From Synchiropus splendidus (lineage: Eukaryota > Chordata > Actinopteri > Syngnathiformes > Callionymidae): DNA of 64,000 bases. Under the pieces are notes generated by a model. It saw only the letters and a list, made by a program, of their open reading frames with translations, did not search any database and was not told the origin of the DNA. The stretch lies in the NCBI RefSeq assembly GCF_027744825.2, contig NC_071334.1:7510437-7574436 (forward strand). The letters are read 5' to 3'. Position numbers and translations under genes: made by a program. This document shows positions 11,543 to 22,540 of the stretch, in pieces; positions within the stretch are counted from its first letter, which is position 1, and the number at the start of each line of letters is the position of its first letter.

Positions 11543-11614
11543 TGGAGATGCTGGGGATTGAACCCAGGACCTCATACATGCAAAGCATGCGCTCTACCAC
11601 TGAGCTACATCCCC
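11543..11614 (-). tRNA. tRNA-Ala (anticodon UGC), intact-looking cloverleaf
   Basis: Read on the minus strand, 72 nt fold as a standard cloverleaf. The acceptor stem GGGGATG pairs with CATCTCC (one G-U), the D stem GCTC with GAGC, the anticodon stem CATGC with GTATG, and the T stem CTGGG with CCCAG around TTCAATC. The anticodon loop TTTGCAT gives TGC (Ala). The A-box-like TAGCTCAGTGG and B-box GGTTCAATCC are present. No T-run lies directly downstream; the nearest is roughly 75 nt away. It sits inside a duplicated block whose other copy keeps only the 5' half (45101-45139), so it may be a live gene or a tRNA-derived repeat. Confidence 0.75.
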
Positions 11615-12351
11615 TTGTGACGCAGCTCATTTATTCACATATTATCAACAATGTCCACATTCACTTTTGTTTTTATTTCTACAGTCATTGTTCTTTGGAA
11701 AAACATGGGGAAGACTCAAGTATGAGAAGAGCGAAAGAAAATTTGACCCACACATTTGAAAAGAGAAAAAACACACCTGTCCACCAACATTGTTGCGTGT
11801 TTTTCATTATGTTTGTTTTCCTTGTTATATCACTGCATAATCATGTGTTATATTGTTTGTTGGTTAAAAGTTAAAAATGGTTCAACACTCATCATATCAG
11901 CAATTAAGAGTTAATGGGAATTGTGCATTGATTATATGATTATTGTTGAAATTGCTTGTGCTTCTAATAAAGTCATTCACAGACGGAGGAATGCTGAGTG
12001 AGCGAGGAAGCAGAGTGAGGTTGAGAGTGCGTGAGAAAGAGAGTTACAGTTGGAGTACAATGGCCGGAGTGAAGCAGACACTGGAGGCCGGAGCAGACGT
12101 GTAATTTGTTGGCGGGTCCAAGGTCAGACGGAGGAGGCTGGAATGGAACCATTTTCTCCAGGGCTGCATGGAGCTGGTCCTGATAAGAGCCACCTGGGTT
12201 CGGAGGAGGGGAACGTGTCTTGTGATCATTGCAGTGGTTACGAGGGAGCCAGCGACCAGCACTGGCGTCAATGGCTGAGGACCAATCAGACGAGGACGGA
12301 GTCCACGTGGAGAACTTTTGGGTCAAGACCTCCGATAGTTTTTTGTCGCCA
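11615..12351. repeat. duplicated block shared with 45140-45480, plus unrecognised sequence
   Basis: The bases following the tRNA (TCATTTATTCACATAT, then the TCTACAGTCATTG and CAACATTGTTG segments) match 45145-45360, showing that the tRNA lies within a segmental duplication. About 11990-12350 contains a GC-rich open stretch (12050-12442 on plus, 11973-12422 on minus) that matches nothing I recognise. I do not call it a gene. Confidence 0.4.
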
Positions 12352-12602
12352 GCCCACAACACTAAATATGGACATGTGTGTGTGTGTGATAATGTGTATC
12401 TGGTGCGAGGAACGCCCTCCATCCAGTCTCTATTTCATGTGATTTGAATAACTTGATGCCAAACCATGTGAAGCGGTGCTGAGATGATGTTATGCTGATG
12501 CTGATCTGGAATAAACCGAAGATGCATCCCACTACTTTTGTGGTTCTTTCTCCTCCCGGCTCTACGCCCTGAGAAGTGTATAACTCGCTGGCCGGACAAC
12601 AT
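12352..12602 (+). repeat. dispersed LTR-like repeat with AATAAA (copy 1)
   Basis: It runs from CACAACACTAAATATGG through GGAATAAAC to CTGGCCGGACAACA. Related copies lie at 45887-46134 (plus) and, inverted, at 44267-44525. The internal AATAAA and the ACA end suggest a solo LTR, but no TG start or target duplication is clear. In copies 1 and 2 it abuts a truncated exon 1, so it may have removed the 5' end of those exons. Confidence 0.4.
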
Positions 12603-12705
12603 GTCAACACAAGGGAACCAAGCACAAGAGGACCACACCTGGTTACATAACTGGTGTCTATAAAAGGCTCAAGTTTTCAGTTGGAAACAAGCGGCAGAAT
12701 TCAAG

Positions 12706-12969
12706 GGAATCCTGCGGGAGATGGAGACCGATAGAGCAGGTACCCCGAAATATATTACAGAAATAATCACAGAACGTTGTACAGGATTGAATGGAGAGGG
12801 GGGAAAATCTGATTCAAATGAAAGGCTGGTAAACAGCTGGGAAAATGGGGTTTCACCTCTGTCTTCACAGGACCGGGAAGCAGGAGAGGCCAGACACAGA
12901 ACAATGCTGGAACCTCAGATGAAGAAACAAAAGGGAGGGACGACATTGGATACACACGTGTTACGTCAG
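12706..12969 (+). pseudogene. gene C exon 1 remnant and exon 2
   Basis: The end of exon 1 survives: ATG at 12721 (METDRA plus one base), ending at 12739 with GT at 12740. The upstream part is replaced by unrelated sequence. Exon 2 is 12871-12969, after TTCACAG, 99 nt with GT at 12970, encoding the same RTQNN/TQNN and TSDEETKGRDD type of stretch. No exon 0 or promoter block is seen nearby, so expression is doubtful. Confidence 0.6.
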
Positions 12970-14297
12970 GTATGAATGTTGTTCAGAAATGTTCTCATTT
13001 CCTTAATTCTGAAGAGGAATATTCACACTGGAATGAAGGGGAAAAACGAAATAGGAGAAGGGAGAAAATACCTTGAGAATAGTGATGGAATTTAATTGGA
13101 TTGATTGGAGGAAAAACCTGCCCCCACTGCGGCTCTTCCTGGAACGGTTCAGTGACTTTGATTGATTGAGGCCGGCAAATCCAAATATCCACCTTTTCCT
13201 GCTCCAGTTGTGGTCTGATGTCAGGACCTGACCTCAGTAAGTTCACAAGCAGTGATGAAAGTGAACTTGAAATGGAATTGTTCATATTCAGTCACAAGAA
13301 ACAACACAGACACAAACGTCCTTATTGTGTGGCGCTGTAATCATCGCAGATTTGGTTCAATAATCACAGTGACCCACAACAAGGGGACCAGTGACCGCTC
13401 AGGCTGAAGCCTGAGGCTTTTACATGTCAATCCTAAATATTCCTAAAAACTAGATTGCCTTCACTGGGCTTTAAAAATGAATCCTTATACAATATTTGCT
13501 AAGATTCATAGTTATTGTTTCACTTCACTGAGGCAGACGAGCCCTATTGAACACATCCGCATGGGTCTGTTTACACAAAACTCTCTATGATTTGAAATGG
13601 TTTCATGAGAAACTGTGCATTAGCTGCACCCATTGAAAGCACTTCAGCACCAGCCTTTGCAGCAGCTGTTCTCTGGTTTATACTCAGACTCTGGTTAGAC
13701 AAGAGTTGAGTTTGCTACTCTACTTTATAAACAAGTGGAATTACAACATTTGGAACTGTCCTGAAGTCAGAGATATAAGGGTTATGAGAGGTCTCTAAGT
13801 AATTCTTTGTGTGATGAAGTGATGTTCTTGGCACAATTAATGTGGCTGGTTGATTCTTTTTGTGTCCTTCAAATCATAGAATAAAAATATTTTACTATGT
13901 AATATAAGATGCCTCAATATATTTTGTATTGGAGCGTCTTTGTTGTTATTGACTGTTGCTGCTGTGACGTGTCAAATTTCCCCACTGTGCAACAAATCCA
14001 ACCCAATCCAACTCCCAAACAACTGCGATCTACGATCTGACAGTGGTCTAAAACTACATGGCTGCATTCCAGTAAAAGCAAATGCTGACCCCATCAACTC
14101 TACACATACAGCACAGGTGGGTCAGGAGCAGCCCAATGCAAACCAGTGACCAGTAAGTCAACATTTCATTAAAATAAACTATTTTCTCCTGAATAAAATA
14201 TGTAACAGCAATAAATCAAGAAGAAAATATATATTGTGTCTCCCACATTGATTCTAAATAATCTCTCTAATCATGTACTTACATTTACTTGAAACAG
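12970..14297. other. gene C intron 2
   Basis: It matches gene F intron 2 (31837-33188) over most of its length, including AGTGACTTTGATT-like, CTGATGTCAGGACCTGACCTCAGTAA and the pre-exon 3 block. No separate gene is seen. Confidence 0.5.
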
Positions 14298-14719
14298 AAC
14301 CAGCTGGCGACTTGGATGCACCTCTCCATCCTGACCACCAGATGTCATTGTCTTCTGATTCAGACACTGATGACAGTGAAGACTGGAGAGAAACCAGTGA
14401 CTATAAAACAGATTCCAACTCTGTTGAGGAGCCACACGTTGATGTCAGAGAGGAGACAGATGCTGATCACAAATCACTGATCTGCTCTGAAAGTGGAGAG
14501 AAATGCCTCACAAAGGCTGGACAGACTGAAGACAGGAAATCCTGCTGTGGACCTTCCACTTGTTCGGTTTGTGGGAAACATTTTGAGAAGAGATGGATTC
14601 TGAGAAAGCACATGAAAATTCACACTAGAGAAAAGCCTTTCATCTGTTCCCAGTGTGGAAAATGTTTTTCACAGAAATCCAACCTGATTCATCACATGAG
14701 CATTCACACTGGAGGATAG
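14298..14719 (+). pseudogene. zinc-finger gene C, truncated exon 3 with 2 fingers
   Basis: It starts after GAAACAG (AG 14296-14297) with the family's acidic region, the decayed cysteine module, the conserved first finger (here GKHFEKRW) and one further finger. It then stops at TAG 14717-14719, inside what should be the HTGEKP linker (HTGG-stop). The joined frame would be about 179 aa. A further rotted finger (about 14720-14790, ending [15 protein letters not shown]) follows, and then the Tc1-like element starts. I infer a dead or strongly shortened gene, although a two-finger protein is formally possible. Confidence 0.8.
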
Positions 14720-14790
14720 GATTTCATCTGCTTCATCTGATCTTTTTCACTCAAATGCAGCTTGGACAAGCACATGAGAGTTCAAACTGG

Positions 14791-15898
14791 AGCCATCCAG
14801 GATGGAACATCAATGCGAGCTGTGGCAAGAAGATTTGTTGTGTCTGTCAGTGTACTGACCAGAGCATGGAGGCACTACGAGGAGACAGTCCAGTACATCA
14901 GGAGACGTGTAGGAGGCCGTGGGGGTGCAAGAATCCAGCAGCAGGAGCGCTACCTCCTTCTTTGTACAAGCAGGAAGAGGAGGCGCACTGCCAGAGCATG
15001 TGTCTACTCAAACAGTCAGAAACAGACTCCATGAGCATGGTATGAGGCCTGGCGTCAACAGATGGGGGATGTGCTTACAGGCCAACACCGTGCAGGACGT
15101 TTCGCATTTGCCAGAGAACACCAAGATTGGCAAATCTGCCCCGGCACCCTGTGCTTTTCACAGATGAAAGCAGGTTCACACTGAACACTGGTGACGCCGT
15201 GGAGAATGTTCAGCTGCCTGCAACGTCCTCCAGCATGACCAGTTTGGGTCAGTAATGGTGTGGGGTGGCATTTCTTTGGAGGGCTGCACAGCCCTCCATG
15301 TGCTTGCCAGAGGTAGCCTGACTACCATTAGGCTTTGTGAGACCATATGCTGGTGCGGTTGATCCTGGCTTCCTCCTAATGCAAGACAATGTGACCTCAT
15401 GAGGCTGAAGTGTGTCAGCAGGTCCTGCAACACGAAGGCATTGATGTTATGGACTGGCCCGCCTGTTCGCCAAACCTGAATCCAATTGAGCACAACTGGA
15501 ATGTCATGTCTCGCTCCATCCACCAACGCCAAATTGCACCACAGACTGTCCTGGAGTTGGCAGATGCTTTAGTCCAGGTCTGGGAGGAGATCCCTCAGGA
15601 GAACATTCGCCTCCTCATCAGGAACATGGCCAAGCGTTGTAGGGAGGTCATACAGGCACGCAGTGGCCACGCGCACGATTGAGCCTCATTTGGACTTGCT
15701 TAAAGGACATTCTGCTGACTCCAAATCTAGACCTCCAGGGTTGATACATTTGATTTTCATTGATGATTTATGTGTAATTTTGTTGGCAGCAGAATCGACA
15801 GTGGAAAGAACAAAGCATTTAATAAAAAATATTTCATTCATTCAGATCTACAACGTGTTACTTTCGTGTTCCCTTTATTTCTTTTTTTTGACAGTGTA
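14791..15898 (+). mobile_element. Tc1-like (DD34E) transposon, left end missing, transposase broken
   Basis: Starting abruptly after the gene C remnant, the sequence encodes a helix-turn-helix region ([15 protein letters not shown], then [12 protein letters not shown]) in one frame. After frame breaks come FTDESRF with the first catalytic Asp, LMQDN with the second, and SPNLNPIEHNW with the Glu at about 15475-15500, leading to a C-terminus ending at TGA 15682. Frameshifts and a stop between the blocks inactivate it. The right end (about 15850-15898, ...TTTTTTTTGACAGTGTA) looks like a terminal repeat; no matching left end is present. Confidence 0.85.
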
Positions 15899-16075
15899 GA
15901 ATCTGTTACACCAGCACTCAGATAAAAGACCTGAGGATTTGACTGGATTCACCAATGATGCCAGTCTGTCTGTCAGATGAGAGGATGACGCCATTACTCA
16001 ATCATCTCAACAAAGTGAGAGACAGCTCCAGAGTAAGAGCTCTAAAAAATATGTTGCTGTTGGGACTGATGTCAA
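15899..16075 (+). mobile_element. DIRS1-like fragment (upstream of gene D)
   Basis: Sequence from about 15912 (CACTCAGATAAAAGACC) matches 23705-23870, where the reading frame is clearly DIRS RT. Only the segment after the YLDDW motif remains. It is followed by GTCAAAGTCAAAATCAACTTT, also shared with the 23.8-kb copy. Confidence 0.6.
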
Positions 16076-16261
16076 AGTCAAAATCAACTTTATTGTCAAG
16101 AAACCATTAACAGGTTCTGCACAGGATTTGAAATGACAATGCTCTCTCAGGCCATAGTGTGTATTCAGGAAGGAATTACTGCAAGGTACTAAAAGCAAAA
16201 ATATGAATGAAGCTGTCCTTCAGTCCTTCTGTCTATCTACGTATATATCTAGCTGTTGGTT

Positions 16262-16413
16262 TTGCATGTCACTCTTCCCCGCCACTAGTGGCCGCTGTTG
16301 CCAGTAGTCCTCACACTTACCTCTGACCCCTGTGGAGAAGAAGAGCTGCAGCTACGTCCGTACGAACTGGCTGCCAGTTGTAAAGACTAAAATTCAGTCT
16401 TTTATGTAGAGAG
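16262..16413 (+). promoter_or_regulatory. gene D exon 0 and promoter-proximal block
   Basis: Homologous to 6533-6700. It has CCGCCACTAGTGGCCGCTG and a donor-like GAGAG|GTAACT at 16414. A candidate acceptor CCTCAG ends at 16496. Confidence 0.45.
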
Positions 16414-16496
16414 GTAACTTTGTGGAGAAGTGGTTTCCCATTTTTTGTTGTCGACGATTTGTTTTTAAATCTGAGCTTTTTTTACTCCCACCTCAG

Positions 16497-16958
16497 TGAT
16501 AGACGCCCATTATTTTCGTCTCTCAGAACACAGAAGCAGCTTCGTGTTCTTTTGCTCTCCTCTGGAGAATGAAGGTGTCCGGACTGCGGAGACTGAAAGC
16601 TTCAAGCAGCGGCTGTTAGTTGCTGTCGACGATCATCTGCTGCCGAGTGTTCACAACATGTTCATCGGCTGTAAACAACAGACGAAACGGAAGAGGATCC
16701 TGCTGGAGATGGAGACCGAGAGAGCAGGTACACTGATACTGTATAATAGCGACATCATAGTGGAAGGCAGGGCAGTTTTGAACAGACAGGGAAAAATCCG
16801 ATTCAAATGAAAGGCTGGGAAACAGTTGAGAATATGGGGTTTCACCTCTGTCTTCACAGGACCGGGAAGCAGGAGAAGCCGGACACAGAATAATGGTGGA
16901 ACCTCAGATGAAGAAACAAAAGGGAGGGACGACATGGGATTCACACACGTTAAATCAG
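16497..16958 (+). CDS. gene D exons 1 and 2 (5' coding exons)
   Basis: Coding exon 1 is ATG 16709 to 16727 (METERA plus one base; GT 16728). Exon 2 is 16860-16958 (after TTCACAG; GT at 16959), 99 nt, nearly identical to exon 2 of gene B. Joining to exon 3 at 19108 preserves the frame and gives a 375-aa protein. The intron between exons 2 and 3 contains AATAAA signals, so some transcripts may end early. Confidence 0.6.
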
Positions 16959-17284
16959 GTAGGAATATTGTTCAGATCTGTTCCCATTTGGACCAGAGAG
17001 TGGCGTAATTCAAATGCAAAAGTGCTGACAAAACTGCAAAACACAGGCTTAAGTATTCTGTCTTGTCTCACCCGAGCCTGAGTCATAAACCATCGTCAGC
17101 ATCTTAATGCGACAGTAGTGATCTAAAAATGATGTAGTTCTTGTGCTGTTACTGTTTCTGACATGCTTCGTATGTGTGCACCAAACGACACAAAACAATC
17201 TCAAGCTGCCACTTCTTGCTTGACCCATCTGTACATATCAATTTTTTTTGGTGTCAGTCCAAGTCTATATGTTCATTCCTATGG

Positions 17285-18960
17285 CAGAGCTCCACACCAG
17301 TCTGCTTCCACACTGCAGTTAAGGGCGGTTTCACACTGTGGGTTCGGTCTCGGGTGGCCTGAGTTCGATTCGCCCCCTGCTGTGCAGCCTCGCACCTCTG
17401 CGCCTCAGGCCATGTCCTTTTTTCCCTCCTCCTGTTATATGCTTCTGTATAACTTGTCTGCATGCCAGACCCTTTGCTGCCCGACATCTATCATGTTTGT
17501 GTGGAGTCGCGCTTTACACATAGTTTCCGACATCTAGTGCCTAGTCGTCTGAGGCGAGAAGTTTATCCCCCGTACAGAGGTTCCCGAGACAGTGCAGCTC
17601 TCCAGCCAGGATCAAGTCCACGGCCAAAACTTGCTTGTGTTCACATCTCGGACTTTTGAGCTAAATGGGTGCACACAGTGTGAAACCGCCCTTAGTCACA
17701 CAAAAAGGAAATCAGTCAGTGAAAAGATCAGCAGCCCAACTTCTGCATGTCACTTTGTGTCTTGTATGATCTTCATCAGAGGGTGAATATGCCTCTTCAG
17801 ACGCTGAGTCAGTCACGTTTGTTCTCCAGTTCTCTGTTCTCACTGCGAAACTGCAACCTCCCTCTGTTCGCTTTACAATCTGTATTTACTCCAAACTTTG
17901 ATGGAATCACCCACAAATGTACAGATATAAGTTGCAGGTGTCCACCATCTGCTTTTGTAAAGTAGTAGCTACACCAGGCTTCATATTTGCAGAAGGGCTT
18001 TTATCAGTGCTGCAAGGCTGCCTGTCCCAATTTTGCAACAGTGGTTTGCTGAAGGTTTCATCAGGTGTGATTTCACTTGAGATTTCTGGCCTGGGAATGA
18101 CTTTCTTGAGTGGTGGTGAGACAGAATCAAGATGATCAGGAAGCATTATAGACATAATGTAATCATCACTCCTTTGTCTTGTCGGTCAATGTGAAATAAC
18201 ATTTAAGAACATGTGAAATTACAATTTTTAATCTATACAAGTCTCTCCTGAGTAGGGCTGGCGCGTGCCAAAACTACTACCCTGACTGAAATTTACGACG
18301 ATAATTGACGTCATTTTGCACATGTTGGTAAATTCTGAATGATAATAAAAACGAAAATAAAAGTCTCTTAGGTTTGTTCTGACTGTGTGTGCTGGTAGGC
18401 AATGTTTATTCCCCTTTAAGATGGGGTCGCACGTGTGTGTGTCATGAGTCCACTCATCCAGTCAGACTAAGTGGGGAACGTTCAAGATAACATGAACAAT
18501 ATCATTCACACCGTTCGTCAGTGTCACTTTTGCGCTCTCTCTTCCCAGCAGAGCTTAAACACGAGCCAACCATAAACCTGGCTTCATGCTTGTCGCTGAT
18601 CGACAGCTGCATCCAGTCTGACAAACTGCTTTTGTTTACGTCTCTTAAGGGTGTCGCAAATACGTTCGGGAACATGTTCAACTGAGCAACCAATCAGAAA
18701 TACATTCCATATCTGCAACAAACATTCAATTTCAGACCCACGTCAAACAATAGCTTGAGGTGATGCGAACCACAAACTCGTGTAAGGACCCACGTAGATG
18801 TCGCTAATCACAGTTAGCATCGCAACGGAGCTGCTCAACGTCCTCCTCCTGGCAGTTTGACTCCAAAGGTTTACTGTCCGGTGCTCTTGCACCTATTTAT
18901 GGTGTATGTATAAAGAGCAAATAATACTCTTCATCAGTAATGTAGTATGTACAACTCTGG
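17285..18960. repeat. gene D intron 2: duplicated blocks including MITE copy 2 and a 3'-flank block
   Basis: Positions 17285-18200 duplicate 95-1010, with the 373-bp MITE at 17321-17693. Positions 18200-18400 resemble the post-stop flank of genes A, E and F, including AATAAA at 18344-18349 and 18356-18361. Positions 18400-18960 match 26650-27200 and 34610-35150, which lie between genes. Gene D intron 2 thus carries sequence that is intergenic elsewhere, pointing to a recombined copy. Confidence 0.6.
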
Positions 18961-19107
18961 GAGGGGGATTTATCGTGCATTTATCGTTATCTAGGATCAT
19001 CAGCCCAATAAATTACATAACAGCAATAAAGCAAAAAGGAAATAGATATTTTGTCACCAACATTGATTCTAAATAATCTCTCTAATCATGTAATTTACTT
19101 GAAACAG

Positions 19108-20117
19108 AAGCAGCTGGCGACTTGGATGCACCTCTCCATCCTGACCACCAGATGTCATTGTCTTCTGATTCAGACACTGATGACAGTGAAGACTGGAGAG
19201 AAACCAGTGACTATAAAACAGATTCCAACTCTGTTGAGGAGCCGCACATTGATGTCAGAGAGGAGACAGATGCTGATCACAAATCACTGATCTGCTCTGA
19301 AAGTGGAGAGAAATGCCTCACAAAGGCTGGACTGACTGAAGACAGGACATCATGCGGTGGACCTTCCACTTGTTTGCTTTGTGGGAAACGTTTTGAGAAG
19401 AGATGGATTCTGAGGAAGCACATGAAAATTCACACTGGAGAGAAGCCTTTCATCTGCTCCCAGTGTGGAAAATGTTTTTCACGTAATTCTCATCTGAATA
19501 GTCACATGAGAGTTCACACTAGAGAAAAGCCTTTCATATGTTCCCAGTGTGGAAAATGTTTTTCACATAAATCTCACCTGAAAAGTCACATGAGAATTCA
19601 CTCTGGAGAAAGGCCTTACATCTGCACCAAGTGTGGAAAATGTTTTTCACAGAAATCTCAACTTAATACTCACATGAGAATTCACACTGGAGAAAGGCCT
19701 TTCATCTGTTCCCAGTGTGGTAAATGTTTTTCACAGAGCGAAAACCTGAAAAGTCACATGAGAATTCATACTGGAGAAAAGCCTTACATCTGCTCTCATT
19801 GTGAAAAATGTTTTTCACTGAAATCTTACCTGAATAGACACATGGGAATTCACTCTGGAGAAAAGCCTTTCATCTGCTCCCAATGTGGAAAATGTTTTTC
19901 AAGCCAGTCCCACCTGATTAGACACATGAAAATTCACTCTGGGGAAAAGCCTTTCATCTGCTCCCAGTGTGGAAAATGTTTTTCAGTAAAATCTCAGCTG
20001 AATAGTCACATGAGAATTCACTCTGGAGAAAAGCCTTTCATCTGCTCCCACTGTGGGAAATGTTTTACGCATCGAGTCTCTATGAAGAAACACATGAGGA
20101 TTCACACTGGGGAATGA
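19108..20117 (+). CDS. zinc-finger gene D, exon 3: 9 C2H2 fingers
   Basis: The exon begins after GAAACAG (AG 19106-19107), phase 1, and ends at TGA 20115-20117. The predicted joined product is 375 aa. After the acidic region ([16 protein letters not shown]) and the decayed cysteine module, nine complete C2H2 fingers follow, starting with [21 protein letters not shown] and ending with GKCFTHRVSMKKHMRIH. Compared with A and B it has fewer fingers, a difference expected from unequal crossover within 84-bp repeats. All zinc ligands are present. Predicted role: sequence-specific DNA binding in the nucleus; the target is unknown. Confidence 0.94.
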
Positions 20118-20239
20118 ACTATCAACTCCTTCTTGGTGAGGAATGTCTTGTGCCCAAGGACTGGCTGATCCAACACATCGATCTTCCAAAGAGGAGCACA
20201 ATCTATCGAGTGCACAGACGGAACCTCGATACACATGTC

Positions 20240-21241
20240 TAGGGCAGTAATGAGTAGTTGACGTCATTGATAACGTTGACAACAAAAATTTGTCAAAGTC
20301 AAAATCTGTGCGTCATGTTGCTGTGGGTGTAAACACACACGGGCCGCAGGATGGCCATGGAGAACTGGTTGCTATTGAGAAGCAGTGACAAAATGTCACA
20401 TTCTCTGGAATCAATAAGATATGTTAATTTCTCTTCCTTTAATTGGTTCCTGACTGAGGTCCAACTCCAACTGGCCAAGGTCGCTGTGCGCCCAAGGGTC
20501 ACCACCGACTGACCACCTCGTGTCATGGAGGAGTTCGAGCGGCGACGGGTCGTAGTGCTCAAAAGTGTGGCCTAGTTTTGTTTGCAAAGATAATGCATCT
20601 TAAGGATGAGCAAACCCCTTCGACACCATGGTAGAATGATGAAAGATTGTTCCGAGTTTGGTCTGTGACACCACTCACTCTCCAGCTAACAGCTAGCATG
20701 TTGGTTAGCACCGAGCTAACTTGTAAGAGGGGATTAATTTGTTTTGAATGATGTCAAACATGTCACATCAGCGCTACTAGAGTGATTTTTTTTTCTGTGA
20801 TGCCTCAGTGTCTCTCCTAATAATAATAACCAGAACTGAACTAGGGAGCCACACTGAACACATTGTTTTACATTATTATTCAAATAAGACCTTTTGATGT
20901 GGATGTTGATCAGATTCTTTATATGGGACACATGTGTGTAGTGATGATTTTAAATTCTTCTCAAGGACCAATGAAGACCTCAGTTTGAAAGAACTGGAGC
21001 TCTCTGTCAACTGTTTCGTGCTTCATGCTTCACAGGGTTAAAACATGCTCCTGGATCATGTGTCATGAAATTAATATGCTTGTTTAATAATGTATAGTGT
21101 CTGAGTATCACAGTGAGATGGTTTAAGCAACTTAAGGTGAAACGGAAATCCAAAATAGGTCCAAACAAAGGTAATTGCGATTAGTAAAAAAAAAAAAGAA
21201 TATATTAGTCGACAACAAAAATAATCGTCAGTTGCAGCCCC
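20240..21241. mobile_element. about 1.0-kb hAT-like non-autonomous insertion in gene D 3' flank
   Basis: The flanking sequence (GAATTACCAGCTTTAAATCA) continues what is uninterrupted behind gene A (about 4175-4190), so the segment is an insertion. The right end, read inward, is GGGGCTGCAACTGACGATTA and the left end is a diverged TAGGGCAGTAATGAGTAGTT; both resemble the TAGGGCTGCAACTAACGATT ends of fish hAT elements. No transposase is readable inside. The exact target duplication is not clear. Confidence 0.5.
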
Positions 21242-21668
21242 AGTAGAATTACCAGCTTTAAATCACGAGAGAGCATCTGCAGCCGCTCTCACCCGCTCCA
21301 TCCCTCCAGGTGTTCAGGTGGGATCTTTAGTCCCTGCCAGCAGTGGTAATCTTCCTTCCTGTTTTTCTATTGTGATGGTTTTCTCTGTTTATTTTCCCCA
21401 TTTGAGAACACTGAAAATTGTGTTCATTTCTTTGATGAATGTTGTGCTTTCCTGTTGAAACGCTTCACTGCGTGTGACCACAGAAGATTTCTGGCATAGA
21501 GAACCACCTTATCCATCGGCCGTCGAACAGAATCATGATTATCGGGGCGCATCACTGGCAATGTTGTGTTTACTCCTTAGTCATGTAGATCAGTGTGAAA
21601 TGACATTTATGAACATGTGAAATTACAATTTTTGACCTGAAGAAGTCACACCTGAGTAGGGCTGCGTG
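21242..21668 (+). other. continuation of gene D 3' flank
   Basis: It matches gene A positions 4180-4565 (for example GATGAATGTTGTGCTTTCCTGTTG and CAGAAGATTTCTGGCATAGAGAACC). No gene is present. Confidence 0.55.
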
Positions 21669-22540
21669 TCATGTCCCCAGTCTCGGGGAAGGTGGACACA
21701 ACATGATAGTCTCAATTCTTCAAGCATTCCCAATTACTCCAGCAGCAAAAAGAGGGGAAATTTAACACAAATGTATTCAATGCCGACACAGAACAACCAT
21801 TGCAACACAACACAAATGCAAAAGTAAAATAGATCGTCCACAAATTAAATGTATGTACCCTCGCTCTCGAATCACTAACAGCTTGGTTTACGGATGCGAA
21901 GATGACTGTGTTGCTTTACAAAGAGCAAACAAAAGTTCTTTACGAACTAAACTTAAAATGTTTGTTTTAACTCAAATTGAGGGATTTAACACAAACAAAA
22001 GGCAAAGACAAAAAGGACAAAATCAAACCCTGAGTACTAAAACTGAGCAACAAACCAACACAAAAGGCCACAGAAACAACACTTGCTGCTGGCTTGGCAG
22101 TGGTTGGAGAAGAGAGGGAGTGAGCAGGCTGCAGCCCAGATATTTGGACATGTCTCCACTTCCTCTGAAAGACTGAATCTGGCTCCAGCGAATCAGCCTC
22201 CATCTGGCCACACCAACAATTACTCTCTGCAGGAAGCAAAAGTGCAACTTATACGACCCTGGGCTCACAACACCTCCCCACCTAAATAAATCAAACATTT
22301 CCCCTAAAAATGTTTTATTTACAAAAGTCCTCGACAGAGCATCAGCCATTTTCCTTGCCCTTTTTGCAATGGATCTCAAGACTAAAATCTTGGATCATCA
22401 GCGACCAGCGCACGAGACGCTGGCTGCTGTTAAAAATACCAGTAGGTTATGATCAGAGAAAAGTACAGTGGGCCCTGAACTGGATCCGACAGCAAAAGTG
22501 CAAGTGCTTCTTTCTCTATCGTGCAAGAACTTAGTTGGTG
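21669..22540 (-). mobile_element. truncated Gypsy-type LTR element: 3' LTR plus RNase H/connection scrap
   Basis: On the minus strand, a purine-rich tract (GGTGGGGAGGTG, near 22275-22290) precedes a likely 3' LTR from about 22272 down to 21669 (TGTGAGCC...ATGACA). Upstream of it, 22310-22535 encodes an RNase H-like IEKEALALL and KKGKEN...ADALSR connection motif with frameshifts and stops. The left boundary is fixed by comparison with gene A at 4549-4565, where the flank CTGCG runs on without the insertion. The rest of the element is missing. Confidence 0.6.

Noticed and set aside
12050..12442. 130-codon plus and 149-codon minus open frames in a GC-rich stretch
   Set aside because: Overlapping frames on both strands, no recognisable protein and no conservation in the duplicate block at 45.5 kb.
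17360..17375. GAGTTCGATTCGCC resembles a tRNA B box inside the MITE
   Set aside because: No A box at the right spacing and no cloverleaf; the other copies have GAGTTTGATT.
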